A stretch of DNA of 64,000 nt from JABAYQ01 sp018608925 (lineage in GTDB: Bacteria > Bacteroidota > Bacteroidia > Flavobacteriales > UBA7312). This document shows positions 28,001-36,022 of this stretch, in pieces. Both the position numbers and the translations under genes were made by a program. The notes below the pieces were generated by a model that did no database searches, had not been told where the DNA came from, and saw only the letters and a program-made list of their open reading frames with translations. The stretch covers positions 1 through 64,000 of the forward strand of contig JASJHQ010000035.1 of NCBI GenBank assembly GCA_037625715.1, in the 5' to 3' direction. How positions within the stretch are numbered: the stretch's first letter is position 1; each line of letters begins with the position of its first letter.

Positions 28001-29487
28001 AATTTATTTCTATTCATGATGACCAAGACTCACTATCCTTTGTCTCTAAATCATCAACATATAACCTTAACGACTATATAATAAAAGCAAACGGTGTGGA
28101 TGAAATAGAAGTAGCAGATGCTGTTATTAGTCCTTCTGATGGCAAGTTAGTCGTTCGTTCTAATGCTAAAATGGACAAGTTATCCAAAGCTTCAATAGTT
28201 GTTAATAAAGCTGAAAAGTACCATAACCTTTACGATTCCGATATTGAGATTTTTGGTAAAAGAGATTATAGTGGCTTAGGTTTTACTAAATATTTAGGTA
28301 GGGGAGTTCAAGATCAAGTAATTGAGTTAGATACTATTTTTGTTTTAGACAATCAAACCATTGCTAAGGGTGAAATTTCTGAAAATGATAACTTCAAATT
28401 TAACCCTCAATTCTTATATAAGGGAAGTGTTCAGTTAGAAGGTCTTTCAAAAGAATTTTTATACACAGGTTCTTATAAAATAAAACACGATTGTAGTTTG
28501 ATTTCTAATGGATGGGTTAAGTTCTCAGATTACGTCGGAAATGAAAAAATGAGACTTCCTGTTGGAGAAAATATCTTAGATGAATACGATCAAAGGTTAT
28601 ATATAGGACCAATTTTATCTGGAGATCAGCTTTACCCAGCTTTTCTTTCAACTTTAGAATCTGAAAACGATAAAGAAATGATGCCTATTAACGGATATCT
28701 TAGTTATGATAATTCAAAGTCGTTATTTATAGTAACCGATGCGACAGACACAACTGAAGGAGCAACAACTCTAACAATGTCTAATTCTGGCTGTATTATG
28801 AAAGGAGAGGGTAGTTTTAACTTTGGTTTAGATTTTGGTCAAGTTGAGTTTTCAAATACAGGAGAGTTCACTTACAATGCTATGAGTAACAGCTTGAGCT
28901 CAACATCGATGATGTCTTTTGATTTCTTTATGAGTCCTAAAGCAATGGATCAGCTAGGCACAGAGCTGAAAGCAGATTTGGCGGATGAGTTAGAGTTAAA
29001 TGAAAAGTATTATATCAATAACTTTAATAGAATTCTTTCTGATCCTGATTTAGTATTTGAATATGAAATGTTTGGGGAGTTTGATAAGCTTCCTAAAGAA
29101 TTGAAAAGATCAATATACTTTTATGAAGTTAAGCTAGAGTGGGATTCAGAATCTAATTCGTTAATTTCTAAAAACTCTCTTGGTTTGGGTAATGTAAATG
29201 ATTTCCAGGTGAACAAACTTTTCTTGGGTAAAATCGAACTTGCTAAAGAATCATCAGGCGATTTCTTTAATATATATTTTGATACCGATATTGGAGAATC
29301 TTATTTCTTTGGTTATAGTAATGAATTGTTGATTTCTAGGTCTACAATCGATGAATATAATATTGAGATATTAGAGGTCAAAACCCAAAATCGTAAATTA
29401 GATACTAAGAAAGGAGAGGTCGAATTTCAATACGATTTATCTTCAGAAGATGATGTTGATAACTTCAAAAAACGATTCTTCAGATAA
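25063..29487 (+). CDS. very large exported protein of unknown function
   Basis: A 1474-residue protein I do not recognise. The N-terminus MKKLIYFLFFILFISNSISAQ is a Sec signal peptide. The rest looks mostly like alternating polar/hydrophobic beta-strands, with recurring GSGS turns (GNSSGSANF about 423, NGSGSFVKF about 943, GFGSGSKF about 974) and recurring GLxGxG turns (GLRGEGNF, GLKGGGLI, MKGEGSF). A module resembling YGVSSVKISSVRDVIAFP is seen at about 553 and again as NGVDEIEVADAVISPSDGKLVV at about 1008. The first copy is preceded by a helical insert at about 440-540. There is no T9SS tail, lipobox or C-terminal TM. A periplasmic or surface scaffold role is possible. It sits one base after prmA. 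Confidence 0.75.
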   Translation: MKKLIYFLFFILFISNSISAQSSKKIKSFTEESNVFIDELNTFMSSSSSEELGKFMKKFSKNWKKGIYSSDKQKGIYDISNALLKKRKRPSHFLIFLESLESFSRNQTFNSEFGNWSHIVKEMIPNSSTSQQLKFLVFSRNLFNENLLVTNRSLSWKVSSSTFSFEYDSVPHIVFKEPLDLTCIARGDTLVVRQTSGRYTPLKTYWIGKEGLMDWNKAGYTIAEVYAELSDYSINTSRAGFKADSVLFYNSNVFDDKPIKGSFEDKLVKRKKTETSSFYPKFDSYDKNIVLSDLIEDVDFEGGYSLHGDRFVSNSGDGHTADLVFYRNDKKFIVISSSRIAISGKRVIASNASMKMLFDNDSIVHPGLNLSYNQEDRRLDLNKDDSGISVAPYINTYHDLEMNFQNLNWYIDDDSISFGSMAGNSSGSANFESSNYFKEDKFDNLLGLDSEHPLLRIQKFAKKYAVDNEFLIQDFLNLSNYSDDQDIRYLINLAAKGYIIYNSITGKGLIKENVSRSILAKSKKIDFEELNFFSEFPKDGKNALLDLNTMNLTIYGVSSVKISSVRDVIAFPTNNEVVVRKGRDFSMGGKLLAGNAGRFRINSEAIEFNYEEFKLYFQDATTQIWIPNNRGEYNQKGNLVLEPIESEITISNGELLVDTSINKSGIWQEDYPQYPIIRSYDRSKVYYDDINILGGVYDRNKFFFDIDPFEIDSLDTYDRTSLSFPGVFNSGDIFPTFEQELRVQEDNILGFSILIAEDGLPLYVDKGYFEGNNHLSLDKSGLRGEGNFTYLTSITESKDYIFYLDSMNTNALSFDLIKKADGVQFPQAKALNVYEHWEPYNDVLEIKNNENAFAVYDDKLSLDGHLFLRPEGLKGGGLINLDDSKLNSELYTFDLEEFYSDTADFALERTDIDALAFESINLQTKINMVSRVAQFNSNGSGSFVKFPSNKYICYIDELKWFMDKKEVVLGNIDGFGSGSKFISIHDDQDSLSFVSKSSTYNLNDYIIKANGVDEIEVADAVISPSDGKLVVRSNAKMDKLSKASIVVNKAEKYHNLYDSDIEIFGKRDYSGLGFTKYLGRGVQDQVIELDTIFVLDNQTIAKGEISENDNFKFNPQFLYKGSVQLEGLSKEFLYTGSYKIKHDCSLISNGWVKFSDYVGNEKMRLPVGENILDEYDQRLYIGPILSGDQLYPAFLSTLESENDKEMMPINGYLSYDNSKSLFIVTDATDTTEGATTLTMSNSGCIMKGEGSFNFGLDFGQVEFSNTGEFTYNAMSNSLSSTSMMSFDFFMSPKAMDQLGTELKADLADELELNEKYYINNFNRILSDPDLVFEYEMFGEFDKLPKELKRSIYFYEVKLEWDSESNSLISKNSLGLGNVNDFQVNKLFLGKIELAKESSGDFFNIYFDTDIGESYFFGYSNELLISRSTIDEYNIEILEVKTQNRKLDTKKGEVEFQYDLSSEDDVDNFKKRFFR

Positions 29488-29514
29488 TTTACTTTAATTG
29501 TATTTTCCCCAACT

Positions 29515-30150
29515 ATGATTTCAGCGACAAGTATCATTTTATTAATCTTTGCTTACCTGATAGGATCTATTCCTTTTAGTGTGATTGCTGCAAGATTATA
29601 TAAAGGAATTGATATTAGAGAGTATGGTAGTGGTAATGCTGGAGCAACTAATACTTTTAGAGTCTTAGGTTTTAAAATTGGAATGCCTGTTTTAATTCTT
29701 GATATTCTTAAAGGATTTTTGGCTGTTTACCTTACTCATTTCACTGGTTTTAATCCAGAAACAGAAGTCTTTATTAACCTTCAGTTGTCATTTGGTATTG
29801 CTGCTGTTTTGGGACATATATTCCCGATATACGTTGGTTTTAGAGGTGGTAAAGGAGTCGCAACTATTTTAGGTTTCATGATTGCAGTTTTTCCAATTGC
29901 TTCATTATGTTCTATAATCGTTTTCTTAATTACATTTTTCACATCAAAATATGTTTCATTAAGTTCGATTTTATCTAGTCTTGTCTTTCCGTTTGCATTC
30001 TTTTGGTTAAATGATGACCCTATTCCAACTCTAATAATATTTTCTGTTTTCGTTCCTATTCTTATAATAGCTACCCATCAAACAAACATAGAGCGACTTA
30101 TCCAAGGAGAGGAGAATAAAGCGAATCTATCTTTCAAAAAAAAGAAGTAA
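29515..30150 (+). CDS. plsY: glycerol-3-phosphate acyltransferase PlsY
   Basis: PlsY transfers an acyl group from acyl-phosphate to glycerol-3-phosphate, the first step of phospholipid synthesis, in the inner membrane. The 211-residue protein has the expected five or so TM helices and the three conserved loops: YLIGSIPFSVIAARLYKGIDIRE, GSGNAGATNTFRVLG (motif 1), FRGGKGVATILG (motif 2) and IATHQTNIERL (motif 3). It lies 27 bases after the giant exported protein and is followed by the tRNA-Arg unit. Confidence 0.96.
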   Translation: MISATSIILLIFAYLIGSIPFSVIAARLYKGIDIREYGSGNAGATNTFRVLGFKIGMPVLILDILKGFLAVYLTHFTGFNPETEVFINLQLSFGIAAVLGHIFPIYVGFRGGKGVATILGFMIAVFPIASLCSIIVFLITFFTSKYVSLSSILSSLVFPFAFFWLNDDPIPTLIIFSVFVPILIIATHQTNIERLIQGEENKANLSFKKKK

Positions 30151-30193
30151 AATAAAATTATTGAATTTTAGTGCAGAATTCCAATTCCTCTTA

Positions 30194-30201
30194 TATATTT
30201 G
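30194..30201 (+). promoter_or_regulatory. tRNA-Arg(ACG) promoter -7 element
   Basis: TATATTTG matches TAnnTTTG perfectly and ends 10 bases before the mature 5' end of tRNA-Arg. Confidence 0.7.
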
Positions 30202-30211
30202 CAAAAATCTT

Positions 30212-30285
30212 GGACTCGTAGCATAACTGGATAGTGCACTAGATTACGGCTCTGGAGGTTGGGGGTTCGACTCCCTCCGAGTTCA
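30212..30285 (+). tRNA. tRNA-Arg (anticodon ACG)
   Basis: A 74-nt tRNA. The acceptor stem GGACTCG pairs with CGAGTTC, the discriminator is A. D-arm GCAT/GTGC, anticodon stem CTAGA/TCTGG with loop TTACGGC (anticodon ACG, read as ICG after deamination), and T-arm GGGGG TTCGACT CCCTC are all present. CCA is not encoded. It has its own promoter and terminator. Confidence 0.97.
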
Positions 30286-30291
30286 CATTTT

Positions 30292-30331
30292 AATTCCTCT
30301 GTTCTACAACTAGAATAGAGGAATTTTTTTT
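30292..30331 (+). terminator. terminator after tRNA-Arg(ACG)
   Basis: AATTCCTCT (30292-30300) pairs with AGAGGAATT (30317-30325), extended inward by TTCTA/TAGAA, and is followed by a run of Ts to 30331. It begins 7 bases after the tRNA. Confidence 0.9.
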
Positions 30332-30371
30332 TAAACCTATTATCTGTCTTTTTTCTTCTTAAATTTGCGCT

Positions 30372-31055
30372 ATGGTTTTACGCATATTAATTTTTTGTTT
30401 GCCTTTGTTTTGTTTTAGTCAAAACATAATCGATGAAAATCAAAATAAACAGGGTAAATGGGTTCAAACTCATCCTAATGGAGAACTTAGGTATGAAGGA
30501 TACTTTATAGATAATATGCCAAATGGCATCTTTAATCATTACACCAAAAAAGGTGTTCTTAAAGCTAATTTAGAATACTTTGACGCTGGAAAATCTTCTT
30601 CAGCAAGATTGTATTACTCTAGCGGCCAGCTAAGCGCTACTGGTGTTTATGTAGGAGAGACTAAAGATCAACTTTGGAAATATTTTAGTGAGAAGGGTGT
30701 TTTAATAAAAGAAGAGAATTACAATCAAGGAAAATTAAATGGTGCCGTAACCACCTATTATCCTAGTGGAGAAATTTTGCAAAAGCTTAATTTTATAGAA
30801 GGATTAAGAGAAGGTATTTCCGAGCAGTTTTATATTAGCGGAATTTCAAAGTTTACCAGCAACTATAAAAATGATTTGCTAGAAGGATTGTTTATTTTAA
30901 ACTATTCTGATGGAATAAAAGAGTACGAAGGGAATTACTTAAAAGATCAGAAAAATGGTGTCTGGAAATACTATAAAGAGGATGGAAGCTTTGATTATGA
31001 AATAGAATTCATGAATGGAATTCAATTAACAACTTTTGATGAAGAAGAAAGATAA
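30372..31055 (+). CDS. exported MORN-variant repeat protein
   Basis: A 227-residue protein with signal peptide MVLRILIFCLPLFCFSQ. The rest is a chain of about eight beta-hairpin repeats of the MORN_2 type, each like GELRYEGYFIDNMPNGIFNHY, GQLSATGVYVGETKDQLWKY or IKEYEGNYLKDQKNGVWKYY. Such repeats are common in Bacteroidota exported proteins, where the function is largely unknown. The last 17 bases overlap the mnmA start, suggesting translational coupling despite unrelated functions. Confidence 0.88.
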   Translation: MVLRILIFCLPLFCFSQNIIDENQNKQGKWVQTHPNGELRYEGYFIDNMPNGIFNHYTKKGVLKANLEYFDAGKSSSARLYYSSGQLSATGVYVGETKDQLWKYFSEKGVLIKEENYNQGKLNGAVTTYYPSGEILQKLNFIEGLREGISEQFYISGISKFTSNYKNDLLEGLFILNYSDGIKEYEGNYLKDQKNGVWKYYKEDGSFDYEIEFMNGIQLTTFDEEER

Positions 31056-32130
31056 AGTATTGGTGGCAATGAGTGGTGGTATTGATAGTACCGTTACTGC
31101 ATTGATGTTACACGAACAGGGATATGATGTTGTAGGAATTACTATGAAAACATGGGACTATGCTAACTCTGGTGGTTCTAAAAAAGAAACTGGATGTTGT
31201 AGTTTAGATTCTATTAATGACGCTAGACAATTAGCAGTCGACTGCGGATTTCCTCACATGATACTAGATATAAGAGAGGAGTTTGGAGATTATATTATCG
31301 ATAATTTTGTTGATGAATATATTGCTGGCCGTACACCTAATCCTTGTGTTTTATGTAATACACATATTAAATGGGAAGCATTACTTAAAAGAGCCGATCA
31401 ATTAGGATGTAAATACATTGCTACAGGTCATTATGCTCAAGTTAGAGAAGAAAACGGTAGGTATGTAGTCTATAAGGGAGTTGATGAATGGAAAGACCAG
31501 TCTTATGTATTGTGGGGTTTGTCTCAAGAATGTTTGAAAAGAACTATTTTTCCTATGGGAAAATTTCATAAAGACGATATCAAGCAAATGGCAATTGATA
31601 GAGGTTATGAAGAATTAGCCCTAAAACCAGAAAGCTATGAAATATGCTTTATTCCTGATAATGATTATAGAGGATTTCTAAAAAGAAGGGTAGACGGGTT
31701 AGAAGAAAAAGTAAAGGGTGGTAACTTTGTTAATAAGCAAGGAAAGGTTTTAGGAACTCATGATGGTTATCCATTCTATACTATAGGTCAAAGAAAACTT
31801 GGCGTTTCTTTTGGAGATGATGCCACTTATGTTTTAGAGATTAGGCCAGAAACCAATGAAGTTGTTATTGGTTCTCCGGAAGACTTAAAGAAGCAACAGA
31901 TGTTTGTTAAAGGACTGAATTTTATAAAATATGATTCCATTCCTGACGGATTCGAAGCACTCACAAAAGTGAGGTATAAGCATAACGGAGAAATGTCTGT
32001 TTTAAAAAATATTGATAACGAACTGGAAGTTATCTTTCATAAAGAAGTTCAAGGGATTGCTCCTGGGCAGTCAGCTGTTTTTTATGAAGGAAACGATCTG
32101 TTGGGTGGCGGATTTATAGCTAAAAAATGA
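31039..32130 (+). CDS. mnmA: tRNA-specific 2-thiouridylase
   Basis: MnmA thiolates U34 at the wobble position of Lys, Glu and Gln tRNAs. I use the ATG at 31039 (MKKKDKVLVAMSGGIDSTV). The PP-loop SGGIDSTV binds ATP; the catalytic cysteines lie in NPCVLCNTHIKW (about Cys 98-101) and ESYEICFIPDNDYRGFL. The central KDQSYVLWGL and C-terminal PGQSAVFYEG blocks match the family. Total length is 363 residues. It overlaps the subtilase gene start by four bases (ATGA). Confidence 0.97.
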   Translation: MKKKDKVLVAMSGGIDSTVTALMLHEQGYDVVGITMKTWDYANSGGSKKETGCCSLDSINDARQLAVDCGFPHMILDIREEFGDYIIDNFVDEYIAGRTPNPCVLCNTHIKWEALLKRADQLGCKYIATGHYAQVREENGRYVVYKGVDEWKDQSYVLWGLSQECLKRTIFPMGKFHKDDIKQMAIDRGYEELALKPESYEICFIPDNDYRGFLKRRVDGLEEKVKGGNFVNKQGKVLGTHDGYPFYTIGQRKLGVSFGDDATYVLEIRPETNEVVIGSPEDLKKQQMFVKGLNFIKYDSIPDGFEALTKVRYKHNGEMSVLKNIDNELEVIFHKEVQGIAPGQSAVFYEGNDLLGGGFIAKK

Positions 32131-33725
32131 GGCTTCTAATCCTAATATTGTTTCCGATATCTGTTATAGCACAAGATTTAGGTTCGTATAAATTTTTCAT
32201 ATCCTTTAAAGATAAAGGAACTCAAACAATTTCTGACTTTCAATTGTCCGATTTAGTTTCAGACAAATCAATTCAAAGAAGGGAAAAACAATCTATCGAT
32301 ATTCATTATTCTGATTTACCTGTTTTCTCTGATTATAAAGATTCCATTTCTGAGAAAGGATACAGCATTGATTACGATAGTAAATGGTTAAATGGTATTA
32401 TCTGTTCTTCTTCTGAAAATAATATTTCTAATATTTTATCCTTTCCCTTTGTAGAGAAAATAGATTCTTTTGGATTTTTTCCATTATCAATTTCAAGTGG
32501 TTCTAGAATTCAAAATAAATTTGAAGAATTATCGGATAATTATGGCGATGGCTTTAATCAGATAGAAATGCTTCAGGGCCATGAACTTCATAAATTAGGA
32601 TATATGGGTCAGGGTATTGATGTGGCGGTTCTTGATGCCGGATTTCGAAATGCAATTTATATTGATGGTCTGAAACACCTCTTTCAAAACAATCAAGTGT
32701 TAGGTACTTGGGACTTCGTAGATCAAGAAGAGTCTGTCTTCGAGGATAACTACCACGGAATGTCTGTTTTGTCGACTATGGCTTCTGATTTAGATAATCA
32801 GTTTATAGGAATGTCACCTAGAGCTAATTATTGGATGTTAAGAACAGAGAATTCTGTTTCCGAAAATCTAATTGAAGAATTTTACTGGACTGTTGCTGCA
32901 GAATTTTGCGATAGTGTAGGGGTTGATATTATTAATTCATCATTAGGATATACTACTTTTGATTTAGGCTATCAGGATCATTCGTATGCCGATTTAGACG
33001 GATTTACTACTCCTATTTCTAAAGCAGCAACCTTTGCAGCTAGAAAAGGGATGATTGTTTGTAATTCGGCAGGAAATTCTGGTAACAGTTCTTGGTACTA
33101 TATTTCTGCTCCAGCTGATGCCGATAGTATTATTACGGTAGGTTCTGTAGATCAAAATAGAGAGGTGTCCTCTTTTACTTCAAGAGGACCTAGCGCGGAT
33201 GGTCGATTAAAGCCAACTGTTTCTGCTCAAGGAGGAAACACTACTATTTATAATCCGAATAACACTATAAATACTAGTAATGGAACTTCTTTTTCATCTC
33301 CTATAATTGCTGGAATGACCGCTTGTTTGTGGCAAGCAAATTATGATAAATCGGCACAAGAAATAATAGCTGCGATTGTTGAGAGTTCTCATTTAGTAGA
33401 TAATCCGAATTCCGATATTGGTAACGGAATTCCAAACTTCTCAATAGCAAATGCTATTCTGAAGCTAGATGATGTAGAAAGTTCTTTTTTAGAAGTTTAT
33501 CCTAATCCTGTGGTGAACAATACATTTACTTATTTATTTGTTAATTCATCTAGCTCAAGTGTTAAGCTCTATGACCTTTTAGGAAAGCTATTGTATCAAA
33601 AGTCATTAGATAACAATATTGGGTTATATCAATTAAGTATCCCTTATTTAAACAATGGAACTTATCTTTTATTTGTCGAGTCTAGTGATTTGGTGTTAAC
33701 AAAAAAGATAGTAGTGGTTGACTAG
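32127..33725 (+). CDS. S8 subtilisin-family peptidase with T9SS type A sorting domain
   Basis: A 532-residue secreted protease. The signal peptide is MRLLILILFPISVIAQ. A propeptide-like region (to about 135) precedes the catalytic domain. The triad is visible as VAVLDAGFR (Asp), DNYHGMSVLSTMAS (His) and NGTSFSSPIIAGM (Ser), with the oxyanion-region NSAGNSG. The C-terminus LEVYPNPVVNNTFTY..VKLYDLLGKLLYQ..NNGTYLLFVESSDLVLTKKIVV is a T9SS type A sorting domain. The protein is therefore probably attached to or released from the cell surface. Its last four bases overlap the convergent gene at 33722. Confidence 0.94.
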   Translation: MRLLILILFPISVIAQDLGSYKFFISFKDKGTQTISDFQLSDLVSDKSIQRREKQSIDIHYSDLPVFSDYKDSISEKGYSIDYDSKWLNGIICSSSENNISNILSFPFVEKIDSFGFFPLSISSGSRIQNKFEELSDNYGDGFNQIEMLQGHELHKLGYMGQGIDVAVLDAGFRNAIYIDGLKHLFQNNQVLGTWDFVDQEESVFEDNYHGMSVLSTMASDLDNQFIGMSPRANYWMLRTENSVSENLIEEFYWTVAAEFCDSVGVDIINSSLGYTTFDLGYQDHSYADLDGFTTPISKAATFAARKGMIVCNSAGNSGNSSWYYISAPADADSIITVGSVDQNREVSSFTSRGPSADGRLKPTVSAQGGNTTIYNPNNTINTSNGTSFSSPIIAGMTACLWQANYDKSAQEIIAAIVESSHLVDNPNSDIGNGIPNFSIANAILKLDDVESSFLEVYPNPVVNNTFTYLFVNSSSSSVKLYDLLGKLLYQKSLDNNIGLYQLSIPYLNNGTYLLFVESSDLVLTKKIVVVD

Positions 33726-34282
33726 CCATTTATCAATTTAAGTATTTTTTTTCCTCTAGCTTTATATCCACAGCTTTTATTATCCATATTGTTAACCAGA
33801 ATATGTTTTAATTCCTTGTGTATCCATCTTTCTTCCTTTCCTAACACGTAAAGTATATTCATAGAATATGCTTCTACAGCAACCTTTTCTTGACCTAACA
33901 TCCAGTCAAAACAGCAAGAAATTATTAGGCTTTTGTTTTCTGGCATCAGATATTTTCTAGAATTCCCATTATTGTTGTAATCATCCAACAGGATTTCGCA
34001 AATTTTAGCAATAGGTCTTTTTGAACTATCGAACTTTAGTTTGTTCATCTCTGATGTTATTTGATTTAGATATGGGTATATAGTATCTAAAGATTTTTTA
34101 GCAACAAATTCTAAAACCCAAGCGGAACGTATAGATAGTTTGTTATTAATTTCAAAAGATATATCAACTAGATGGGGGATGAGTGATGGGTTTCTTAAAA
34201 CTATAAGACAAAGTTTATTTCTGTGTACTCTTGCAGCATTTTTCATGCTAGATAATTCTTCAATAAGAATTTGCTTGTCCAC
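33722..34282 (-). CDS. HEAT/ARM-like helical protein of unknown function
   Basis: A 186-residue protein with no signal peptide that appears all-helical. Helix pairs such as NPSLIPHLVDISFEINNKLSIRSAWVLEFVAKKSLDTIYPYLNQI have the look of HEAT or ARM repeats. Similar short proteins in this phylum are, as I recall, sometimes labelled adenylosuccinate lyase, but none of the lyase signature motifs is present and the length is less than half. The function is unknown. It follows directly on the FAH-family gene (no gap), suggesting coupling. Confidence 0.6.
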   Translation of the reverse strand: MDKQILIEELSSMKNAARVHRNKLCLIVLRNPSLIPHLVDISFEINNKLSIRSAWVLEFVAKKSLDTIYPYLNQITSEMNKLKFDSSKRPIAKICEILLDDYNNNGNSRKYLMPENKSLIISCCFDWMLGQEKVAVEAYSMNILYVLGKEERWIHKELKHILVNNMDNKSCGYKARGKKILKLING

Positions 34283-34894
34283 TTATCTAACTTTTAATTC
34301 AAACATTTTTTGTTGAGATATAAATCCTTCTAGTTTGTCTCCATTTTTTACTTGAGCAACTCCAGAGGGAGTTCCTGTGAAAATTAAGTCTCCAATTTTA
34401 AGAGTATAAAATTGAGATACGTAAGATATGATATCATCAAAACTGAAAATCATGTCTTTAGAGTTGCCAGACTGAACAAAATCATTGTTGTTTTTCAGTG
34501 AGAAATCAATGTTGTTTAGATCCAATTCGTCTTTATTTATAAATTCTCTAGAAACAAATGCTGATCCGTCAAATCCTTTAGCTTTTTCCCAAGGAAGTCC
34601 TTGGCTTTTTAATTCTTGTTGTAAGTCCCTAGCGGTAAAGTCAATCCCTAAACCTATCTGAGAGTAGTATTTGTGGGCAAAAGATTTCTGAATGTGTTTT
34701 CCTAATTTATTTATTTTAATAACTAGTTCAATTTCATGCTGAACGTTATTACTAAAATCTGGAATAAAAAATGGATGACCTTTTGGATTAATTGCAGTAT
34801 CTGGCTTAAGGAAAACAACTGGTTCTGAAGGGGTGTCGTTGCCTAATTCTTTAGCATGTTCGCTATAGTTACGACCTATACAAATAATTTTCAT
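34283..34894 (-). CDS. fumarylacetoacetate hydrolase family protein
   Basis: A 203-residue FAH-superfamily enzyme. The start KIICIGRNYSEHAKELGN is characteristic, as is the metal-binding set: EIELVIKI, DFTARDLQQELKSQGLPWEKAKGFDGSA and FTGTPSGVAQVKNGD. Members cleave or decarboxylate 2-oxo acids such as acylpyruvates or oxaloacetate with Mg2+. Substrate cannot be assigned from sequence; the short single-domain form resembles acylpyruvase/oxaloacetate decarboxylase (FAHD1-like) proteins. It overlaps the SdpI-like gene by four bases. Confidence 0.92.
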   Translation of the reverse strand: MKIICIGRNYSEHAKELGNDTPSEPVVFLKPDTAINPKGHPFFIPDFSNNVQHEIELVIKINKLGKHIQKSFAHKYYSQIGLGIDFTARDLQQELKSQGLPWEKAKGFDGSAFVSREFINKDELDLNNIDFSLKNNNDFVQSGNSKDMIFSFDDIISYVSQFYTLKIGDLIFTGTPSGVAQVKNGDKLEGFISQQKMFELKVR

Positions 34895-35247
34895 TTTCTA
34901 TTTCCTTGATTATCGAATAATTCTTTAAGTTTCTTCTCCACTAAAAGTGCGCCGCCTATTAATCCAGCAACCAAAAAGATAGTAGAATAGAGTATTATAT
35001 CATCGTTCTCAAAGTCAAGAAATATACCTCCTATTTGGATTGCACAAGTTAAAATAGAAACCAGAAACATTATTTTCGAACTATTAGTATTTGCGAACTT
35101 CCATGTTTCTAAATTTAGCATAGACATTTTTGTTCTGTGTCCGTAAAGAAGATTTATTTTTTTAGAAGGAAACAGTATGAAAATAATACTAAATATTAGC
35201 ATTAGAGGTCCAATCAATAAATGTAAAGTCAGATCTGAAATTTCCAT
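34891..35247 (-). CDS. SdpI-like small membrane protein
   Basis: A 118-residue protein with four predicted TM segments (about 8-26, 57-74, 81-98 region). The segment LFPSKKINLLYGHRTKMSMLNLETWKFAN matches the YGxRTxxSxxxxxxWxxAN signature of the SdpI/YhfL family. In Bacillus, SdpI gives immunity to the SdpC toxin, but most family members outside that system have no known toxin partner and none is visible here. It is in a tight run between the exonuclease and the FAH gene. Confidence 0.8.
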   Translation of the reverse strand: MEISDLTLHLLIGPLMLIFSIIFILFPSKKINLLYGHRTKMSMLNLETWKFANTNSSKIMFLVSILTCAIQIGGIFLDFENDDIILYSTIFLVAGLIGGALLVEKKLKELFDNQGNRK

Positions 35248-35248
35248 A

Positions 35249-36016
35249 TTAACTAAACTTGTCTTTTAACCTTAATTCATTAAGTACTTTCTTAGTATAA
35301 AGTGGAAAGTCTGCTTGTTGTATCCATGAGAAATAGCCTGGATTGGTTTCCAAAATACTTTGAACTGTCTTACCTTTGTACTTCCCAAAGGAGAAACATT
35401 CTTGGTTTTCTTCATTCATTATAATGAAACCAGCCATATCTACTGTAGTTCCTCTTTTAGAAAATTCGGAAAGAAAAGAAATGTCATTTTCTAATTCATC
35501 GTATTTTTCTATTTGAGCTTCTAAAACTTCGTAGGTTGCAAGAGTATCTGCTTCAGCACTATGTGCGTTTTCTAAATCTTTTTGACAGTAAAATTTATAA
35601 GCTGCAGAAAGTGTTCTTTTTTCTAATTTGTGGAATATATTTTGAACATCAACCGCTTTTACCTTTTTAAAATCGAAATCTACTTCCACTCTTAAAAATT
35701 CTTCAGCCAATAACGGAATGTCAAATTTGTTGGAATTATATCCAGCTAAATCACATCCTTCCATCATTTCTTTTATTTCTTGAGCTAATTCTTTGAAAGT
35801 TGGCTCGTTAGCTACTTTTTCGTCTGTTATTCCGTGAACTGCAGTTGTTTCTGCAGGGATAGGAATGGTAGGGTTTACTAACCAAGTTTTACCTTCTTTA
35901 TTTCCGTTAGGCAAAACTTTAAAAACAGATATTTCTACAATTCTATCTTTTGCTACTTGTACTCCAGTAGTTTCAAGGTCAAAGAATACGATTGGTCGGG
36001 TTAGATTTAAAGCCAT
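35249..36016 (-). CDS. DnaQ-like 3'-5' exonuclease
   Basis: A 255-residue DEDD-family exonuclease. Exo I is IVFFDLETTGVQVAKDRIVEIS (Asp and Glu), Exo II is GYNSNKFDIPLLAEEF (Asp), and Exo III is NAHSAEADTLATYEV (HxxxxD form). A C-terminal domain (FSFGKYKGKTVQSILETNPGYFSWI, about 210-235) resembles the small module found after DnaQ-type exonucleases in this phylum. It could act as a proofreading subunit or a repair nuclease. It lies six bases downstream of the E2 gene. Confidence 0.92.
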   Translation of the reverse strand: MALNLTRPIVFFDLETTGVQVAKDRIVEISVFKVLPNGNKEGKTWLVNPTIPIPAETTAVHGITDEKVANEPTFKELAQEIKEMMEGCDLAGYNSNKFDIPLLAEEFLRVEVDFDFKKVKAVDVQNIFHKLEKRTLSAAYKFYCQKDLENAHSAEADTLATYEVLEAQIEKYDELENDISFLSEFSKRGTTVDMAGFIIMNEENQECFSFGKYKGKTVQSILETNPGYFSWIQQADFPLYTKKVLNELRLKDKFS

Positions 36017-36022
36017 GAGTAA

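Noticed and set aside
33722..34282. Labelling the HEAT-like protein as adenylosuccinate lyase
   Set aside because: No lyase signature is present and the protein is less than half the length of PurB.
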